A stretch of DNA of 64,000 nucleotides, from the NCBI RefSeq assembly GCF_022581195.2, contig NC_061470.1, positions 5,332,001-5,396,000 of the forward strand. The letters run 5' to 3'. The DNA comes from Helicoverpa zea. Lineage: Eukaryota > Arthropoda > Insecta > Lepidoptera > Noctuidae. The notes beneath the pieces were generated by a model, which saw only the letters and a program-made list of their open reading frames with translations, searched no databases and was not told the DNA's origin. The stretch's first letter is position 1. Every line of letters begins with the position of its first letter. Below are positions 58,914 to 64,000 of this stretch, piece after piece. The translations under genes were made by a program, and so were the position numbers.

Positions 58914-61550
58914 CCGGCCAAGTGCGAGTCGGACTCGCGCACCGAGGGTTCCGTACAAATGCTGTACAGATAAAAAGTGAGTTTCGCGCCAACCGTTCAG
59001 TTTAGAACAATCATAGTTATGGTAATTTCGTGAGAGTCAAAATAGTTAATATTTTTTATTTTATAATATAACTAAAATAGTAGGCCAGTACCTTGTAAAA
59101 GTTATTTTATTGAAGTTATTTATATACAACATTTTATAGTCATCATTCAGAAATCTGATTGAAAATAACTGTCTTACGTGTCTTAAAGGTCATGGGGCAT
59201 ATCTGACCCGCTTTGTAAAAAGTGGCGGACATGAATCAAAGTAGTTTTAAATCGTGGAGAATGGTATGACGTTTCTTTGAATATAAATATTTTATTAAAA
59301 TTCCATGGAGACGAATGTCCAGGATCGTTTGAAAAATATAAAAGACAAGCAGTTTCAGAGGATTGTACAGGTTGCAATGCTAGTTTTTATTGTTAAAGAC
59401 ATTTCATAAAGAAGGAAGGTGCCAATCCGGATGACCAGGATCTGATGAGGATCTGAAAACCCTGAGAAATCGAGGGCAACTCTTGAATATTGTAGGCACG
59501 CATCGAGTCATAACCAGACATGTGAGTGTATTTTTGAGGGTACTGGTAAACAGTGAAGGTTTGGAGCTGATTTGATTATTGAGACTACAGAGAGTCAAGG
59601 GAACTCCCGAACGGTATGTTGCAACTACCACGTGTTTGGGGATATTTTATTCGTATTGGCGAAGACTTTCCACAAAGATAGGTTTGACTGCCATTGTGGG
59701 ATCGACAGCTAAGATCAGATATAGTTATGGGAACTCCTTTACAATTTATAACGTAACCTTGTGTTGGAGCTTATTTTATTTTAGGTGATGAGAATTCACT
59801 ACTAACTTGGGTTAAAGCAGCCATTGCAGGAATGGGATCTTTTATTTTTGAGGGATTAATCACCTAAAGAGCCCCAGTTTCAGGTTTTTTCGAAACCGCC
59901 GGACGACTTGTAGCTTTCGAATTGTAACAACGACTTCTAGAGAGTAGGATTCGGGGCTGCTGGCTTTACGTTTCTAGAGCCTTGACAAAAGTGTAATTCT
60001 GTCCCTTTCTTTGTTTTATAAAGTCGGCATTATTTTATTTTGTAGCATTTTACAAACAAATCCAACTTTTGAAGTTATATAAAAAAGCAACAAGAAAACA
60101 AAAACAAGAAAGAAATTAAAAAGATGTTAGGTGCATCGGTCTAGAAGTCGGTGTCTAGCTAGAGGATGCATCTATATTTATTTAACCACCGAGATCTAGA
60201 CCGATGCATATAAACAGTTTTGTTGAGAAGTTGTTTTTTTTTTGTAAAAAGTTTTTATTTTTAACTTTTGTGAAAAGTTCTCGTCAATACGAATAATATA
60301 AGCCCAAACACGACGTAACTAAAACATACCGAGTTCTCTCGACTTTCTCACGTCTCCATCATCAGATAAGCTCTTAACCTTCACTGTTTGATAGTATCAC
60401 CAGACATACATCTGAGAATCAAGTTTTAATCCTATGCATGCCTACAATTTCTGATAGTTGCCCTCGATTTCTCAGGATTTCCATCATCAGATCCTGACCT
60501 GATGACAATGGAAATAAACGGCGAGTATACTCTTTCACTACAAAGAAATGATTTCTCAAATCCGTCAAACTTGGTCGTTTAAATTCCCCATTGAAATGAG
60601 GAAAATATTTGATGTTTACACCTGATTTTCTCTAGATTCCCATGGTTCACATTGATGCGACTAATGCCATAGTAAATCAGAGCCTTTATCATTATACTGT
60701 GCTATATTTCGTTCGTATCCGCCGTGGGTATGGTTTTCATACTAAGGTGCCCAATGACCTTTGAATGATTTAAAATTTTTCACAGTTTAGAGGCCATTAT
60801 ATAAGAAGTGTTTGATATGAATTTCACGTTTTATTCAAAACTTTAATATCTCAACGCGTTCATGTGAAAAAGGGTAGGTAGTAAGTTTATAATTATTAAA
60901 AAAATATTTTATGTCATGTAAGCAAAAATAATATTTTAATATTTTATGTAACTTCAAATTTATCATTTTCGCAATTTTTCCTTTATCTGTACTATATAAC
61001 GTTGCTTCGTGCCGAATTTTAAGATTCTGAGTTCACGGGAAGTACCTTGTAGGTTTTGATTCCCTAGCGTGTGACGGAAATTCGTCTAAGGTGTCGGTAA
61101 AACTGCTGTATCTTTTGATCGCGTTAACTTAGAAGTTTGATTTTTTGACTGCCTAAAGGGACAATAAACCTTGGTATTTGATTTAAATTTCAATTTGATA
61201 CCTTTATTCGTTCGTGAGAAATAAGGTAGTAAGTTTCATTTTATTAAAATATTTTTTTTATATTATATAACTAAAAAAATGAGATTTTCGAAATTTTTCC
61301 TATATTTGCATTATATGACAATGCTTCGTGCCAAATTTCAAGACTCTGAGTTTACGGGAAGTATCCTGTAGGTTTTGATTCCTTTGCGAGTGTCGAAAAT
61401 TTGTTGAAAATATCGACATAATCGGATGTATCTTGTGATTGGCTTGGTTTAGAAGATTGATATTTTCACAGCTTAAAGGGACAATAGACCTGAGTATTTC
61501 ATGTGAATTTCAGCTTGATACGTCCACGCGTTCTTGAGATAAAGGGTCTT

Positions 61551-61585
<35 letters not shown>

Positions 61586-61641
61586 GGACAACAAAGTGAT
61601 CCTATAAGGGTTCCGTTTTTTCCTTTCGAGGTACGGAACCC
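58914..61641 (+). mobile_element. 2.7-kb dispersed element with ggccaagtgcgagtcgg head
   Basis: It starts ccggccaagtgcgagtcgg with agggttccgtac soon after, and ends with gtacggaaccct. Its subterminal parts are therefore inverted. A-rich direct repeats (taaaaataaa at 58904 and taaaaaataaa at 61642) may be a target duplication. Inside are two to three tandem units of about 320-350 bp (60.8-61.55 kb, ttgcttcgtgcc marker), a (GACA)n tract at 61551-61585, and inverted blocks at 59430-59500 and 60425-60510. No long open frame is present. The head and tail are typical of a very common lepidopteran intronic repeat, whose class I cannot name. Confidence 0.6.
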
Positions 61642-61721
61642 TAAAAAATAAATACATTCTCTAGTCAAGTGTCTAATCAAATGGAGGATACCTATACTTA
61701 TTTTTGTACTATAATTTAACC

Positions 61722-61892
61722 AGCGCGCACACTGCAGACTAAATAGTTTTTTTTAGTAGTTCATTAAATCAAAGTTTTTATTCGGTAAATACCTGATCTT
61801 AATCTGGATAAATACTTGATCGTAGTTACTTGTGTACTTTCATTCATGTTCATACCAAATCCACTGTCGGCCGACTAAAAGTTTCTAAAATG
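61722..61892. mobile_element. MITE of the 'cggccgac' family, copy 6
   Basis: It begins gcgcacactgcagactaaat and ends ctgtcggccgactaaaagtt. The interior is shorter than in copies 1 and 5. It lies about 100 bp upstream of the exon 2 splice acceptor of the host gene. Confidence 0.65.
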
Positions 61893-61996
61893 CCCAATTT
61901 AAAAAAAATATTTTTTTTATTAATTGGATTCTTTTCGAACTTCGAACATATATATTTTTTTGCAATTTATTTAATCTACATCTTCCTTGTCCACAG

Positions 61997-62191
61997 TAAT
62001 AGACTGCGTGGTCTCCGGCTGGGGTCCGTGGTCGGAGTGCGACACGACGTGTGGCTCCGGCAGCATGGTGCGCAGCCGTCGTGTCGCGCAGGCGCCCGCG
62101 CATGGCGGGAAGCACTGCCCCTCGTTAGTGCAGAGACGAGCCTGTCAGGAACATAGAGGGTGTTCGGCTGACAGTGATGTTCCGTTACGAG
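61997..62191 (+). CDS. SBSPON: SBSPON-like protein, exon 2 (thrombospondin type 1 repeat)
   Basis: The acceptor is ccacag at 61996 and the donor is acgag|gtagga at 62192. The 195-bp exon keeps phase 1 at both ends. It encodes residues 78-142: VIDCVVSGWGPWSECDTTCG, then SGSMVRSRRV and HGGKHC, ending QRRACQEHRGC. WxxW-type tryptophans (W86, W89), the CxxTCG motif and six cysteines define a TSP type 1 repeat. This repeat is an extracellular module binding glycosaminoglycans or matrix partners, often C-mannosylated at the W residues. A symmetric phase-1 exon is typical of shuffled extracellular domains. Confidence 0.92.
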
Positions 62192-62558
62192 GTAGGAATT
62201 TAGTTATAAGTTTGTTTTCTGGCTAATTAATCTTAGGTTCTTGGAAAGTCTTTAGTCTCATGATCCTTTTCATCGACAGTTCATGACAGTTTTGTTAAAG
62301 TTTTTAATACATATTTACACTGCCTTTGGTAATAATTCCCAGTGTACGGAATTTAAATAAGATTCTAGAACTTCATGTCCCAATGTATAGGTAGGTACGA
62401 TAATTTGAAACCATTTTGTCTCGATAAACGTTGCCCTTTTCGCTCGATTTCAAATAAAACTAGGATAAAACCTAAGAATAATTACCTAAAAACACCACAT
62501 TTTCTTTAGAAGACGTATTGCCAAACTATCATTTATTAATCAAGTCTTTTCCTTCTAG
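62192..62558 (+). other. Intron 2 of the SBSPON-like gene (367 bp)
   Basis: It starts gtaggaattt and ends ttttccttctag with a good pyrimidine tract. The phase is kept between exons 2 and 3. Confidence 0.85.
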
Positions 62559-62682
62559 ATGAGACAGCCATGCTCCTCCCGGGTGGTCTCTCAGTGAGTC
62601 GCCACTCCAACGACACGGTGGACATTCGCAAGAACCTGCGACTGCGCAACCCTGACGACCCCGAGTCCAACTCGCATAGAGA
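62559..62682 (+). CDS. SBSPON: SBSPON-like protein, exon 3 (partial gene)
   Basis: It follows ccttctag and ends aga|gtaagt at 62683. It encodes residues 143-183, DETAMLLPGGLSVSRHSNDT followed by VDIRKNLRLRNPDDPESNSHR, and leaves phase 2. Asn160 in NDT is a possible N-glycosylation site. No conserved domain is evident. In family members the region after the TSP repeat is a cysteine-containing C-terminal segment, which would lie in exons beyond the window. No stop codon or further exon was found up to position 64000. Confidence 0.85.
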
Positions 62683-64000
62683 GTAAGTACATATAAAGCA
62701 TACATGTATATAAACATTACTATCAGTAGAACATTATGAGTTCTTCTTGAAGTGCTGAGGAAACAAATTCTTGTAACTTTTTTTTTACAATCCTGTCAAT
62801 CACCATATATCATTTTATTTTATCAGCAAACCAAATGCATAATAGAAGACTAGCAGGTTGTTTCTTGTACATGAGTATCCTGAGAGAACTAAGTATATAG
62901 GTATTTCATGCATTTAGATACAAAGTAACATGTAACAGACTTTTTGTCTAAACCAAATATTGTGGATGATTGATACATGGATTGATCACCGCGAAAGAAA
63001 TACTTACACAAAACAATAACATGAATAAAACAAACATTTCTCATTGAATCTATCTTATCTACTTTTTCATTACACAAATAAATGGCTTTGTGACCCGATG
63101 AATACAACTCAAATATTTGTCAAATAGCAAAAGGATCAATGGCAGATCAAAGATCAATCAAAGGTCAAAGTTAAACAACATATTACGGTTTTTAGAATTT
63201 ATCTATATTTACAGCCTTTGGCCATTACTAGAGCGAATAATTCCTATCATGAAAACGACCAGATAAAATAAATTAAAAGGGTAACTTGTAAGCAAAACAT
63301 TGTTTTTAAATGTTAGGGAAATTATTTCCTATTCTATATATAATTATATAAGCTTTTGGTTCGGAATCGGTTCTGTGAGCCATTATTTCCATTCAATTTC
63401 TATGTAGGTACTTTTACAGCAAATTAAATCCAATGTTTTATATTTTTTTAACTAACAGTTGTTTATTTTGGAATTTGAATCGTAAAAACGAAGCTATATT
63501 TGTACGCCTATGTGCACGCAAATGTTTAATATTTTTTTTACGATATTACTATTTTATTTGCATCGCAAAGTTAAGTTATTAAAAAAACACAAAAGTCACG
63601 TTTTTTTTTTGTTCATACTAGTTGGTAGTTTCGTCATTGAATACACAAGTGAAATTCCTGAAAACGGCAAGCACAACATGTAGGTACCTACATACTACTC
63701 TCTAATTTTGAACACTTTAACGTATACCAGACAATTTCAATCCATCGGTGTGTCAATATCTCCTCAGTATAAGACGATTACACTGTCGTGCAACAATACC
63801 GGGGCAGTGTCGGTCACTTCCAGACACTGGCGGTCGATATATCTGCACTGTTGACATGACAGGAAATGAGAGCTCGGTGTTACACATCAAATATTGAATA
63901 GATCTGATTGTATTTAGATGTGTTTAATTTATCTTGGTTAGATAGATTTTAATTACATTTTTAATCTGATGCAAAAAGAGAGGTGATGGCCGCTGTCTGT
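62683..64000 (+). other. Start of intron 3 of the SBSPON-like gene
   Basis: The stretch opens with gtaagt and runs to the window edge without a recognisable exon or repeat boundary. The more G+C-rich patch at 63780-63860 has no open frame joined by splice sites in phase 2 that I could support. Confidence 0.6.

Larger units (their letters stand above)
16625..61996 (+). other. Intron 1 of the SBSPON-like gene (45.4 kb)
   Basis: Donor ggag|gtaagt at 16625 and acceptor tccacag|taatag at 61996 are both canonical. The coding phase (1) is kept across the gap. The intron holds almost all mobile elements described between these positions, including two near-complete LINE/transposon copies. Alternative or non-coding exons inside it cannot be excluded by eye. 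Confidence 0.8.

Noticed and set aside
63760..63860. G+C-richer patch that might be exon 4 of the SBSPON-like gene
   Set aside because: I found no acceptor joined to an open frame in phase 2 with cysteine-containing sequence like that of the family C-terminus.

Overview
This is nuclear DNA of a moth or butterfly (Lepidoptera), most likely a noctuid-like moth. The case rests on several things: strongly A+T-rich non-coding DNA, a split metazoan gene with GT-AG introns, a eukaryotic tRNA gene, and repeat families that I associate with lepidopteran genomes. Those families are a tRNA-derived SINE ending in gatgatg, MITEs rich in cggccgac, CR1-like and R1-like LINEs, and TC...CTAG Helitron-like repeats. 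The species cannot be named from the sequence alone.

There is one clear host protein gene. It encodes a secreted protein with a somatomedin B domain and a thrombospondin type 1 repeat (SBSPON-like). Three coding exons lie on the + strand: 16393-16624, 61997-62191 and 62559-62682. The reading phases join exactly (1, 1, then 2). The 3' end of the gene lies beyond the window. Intron 1 is about 45.4 kb and holds most of what is in the window. The only RNA gene seen is tRNA-Thr(CGU) at 15484-15555, upstream of the protein gene.

Layout. Positions 1-15.4 kb are intergenic DNA with MITEs, SINE fragments and a decayed hAT transposon (5.5-6.1 kb). A 233-bp MITE with perfect arms lies just before the tRNA. 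Positions 15.9-16.3 kb hold a repeat that abuts the 5' end of the SBSPON-like gene. Intron 1 then carries, in order: a 656-bp foldback element (17.7-18.4 kb); local duplications (18.9-19.35 and 20.75-21.65 kb); a SINE with a long target duplication (23.0 kb); a SINE split by a GC-rich Harbinger-like MITE (26.7-27.4 kb); a motif-dense stretch at 35.1-36.0 kb; a Helitron-like element (39.3 kb); and a young mariner-like transposon (43473-46128). It continues with a near-intact CR1-like LINE (about 48.5-53.96 kb), a 5'-truncated R1-like LINE interrupted by hAT-derived DNA (54.5-57.13 kb), and a 2.7-kb dispersed element (58.9-61.64 kb).

The most notable item is the mariner-like element. It has 452-bp terminal inverted repeats that are about 99% identical, a TA target duplication, and an intact transposase gene with one 292-bp intron. 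The encoded protein has a DUF4817-type N-terminus and a catalytic triad spaced as DD(41)D. It looks recent and possibly still active. The CR1-like LINE has two open frames, but the usual Asp of the endonuclease S-D-H motif is Ala.

Repeat families are named from recognisable termini, motifs and duplications. No database search was possible.
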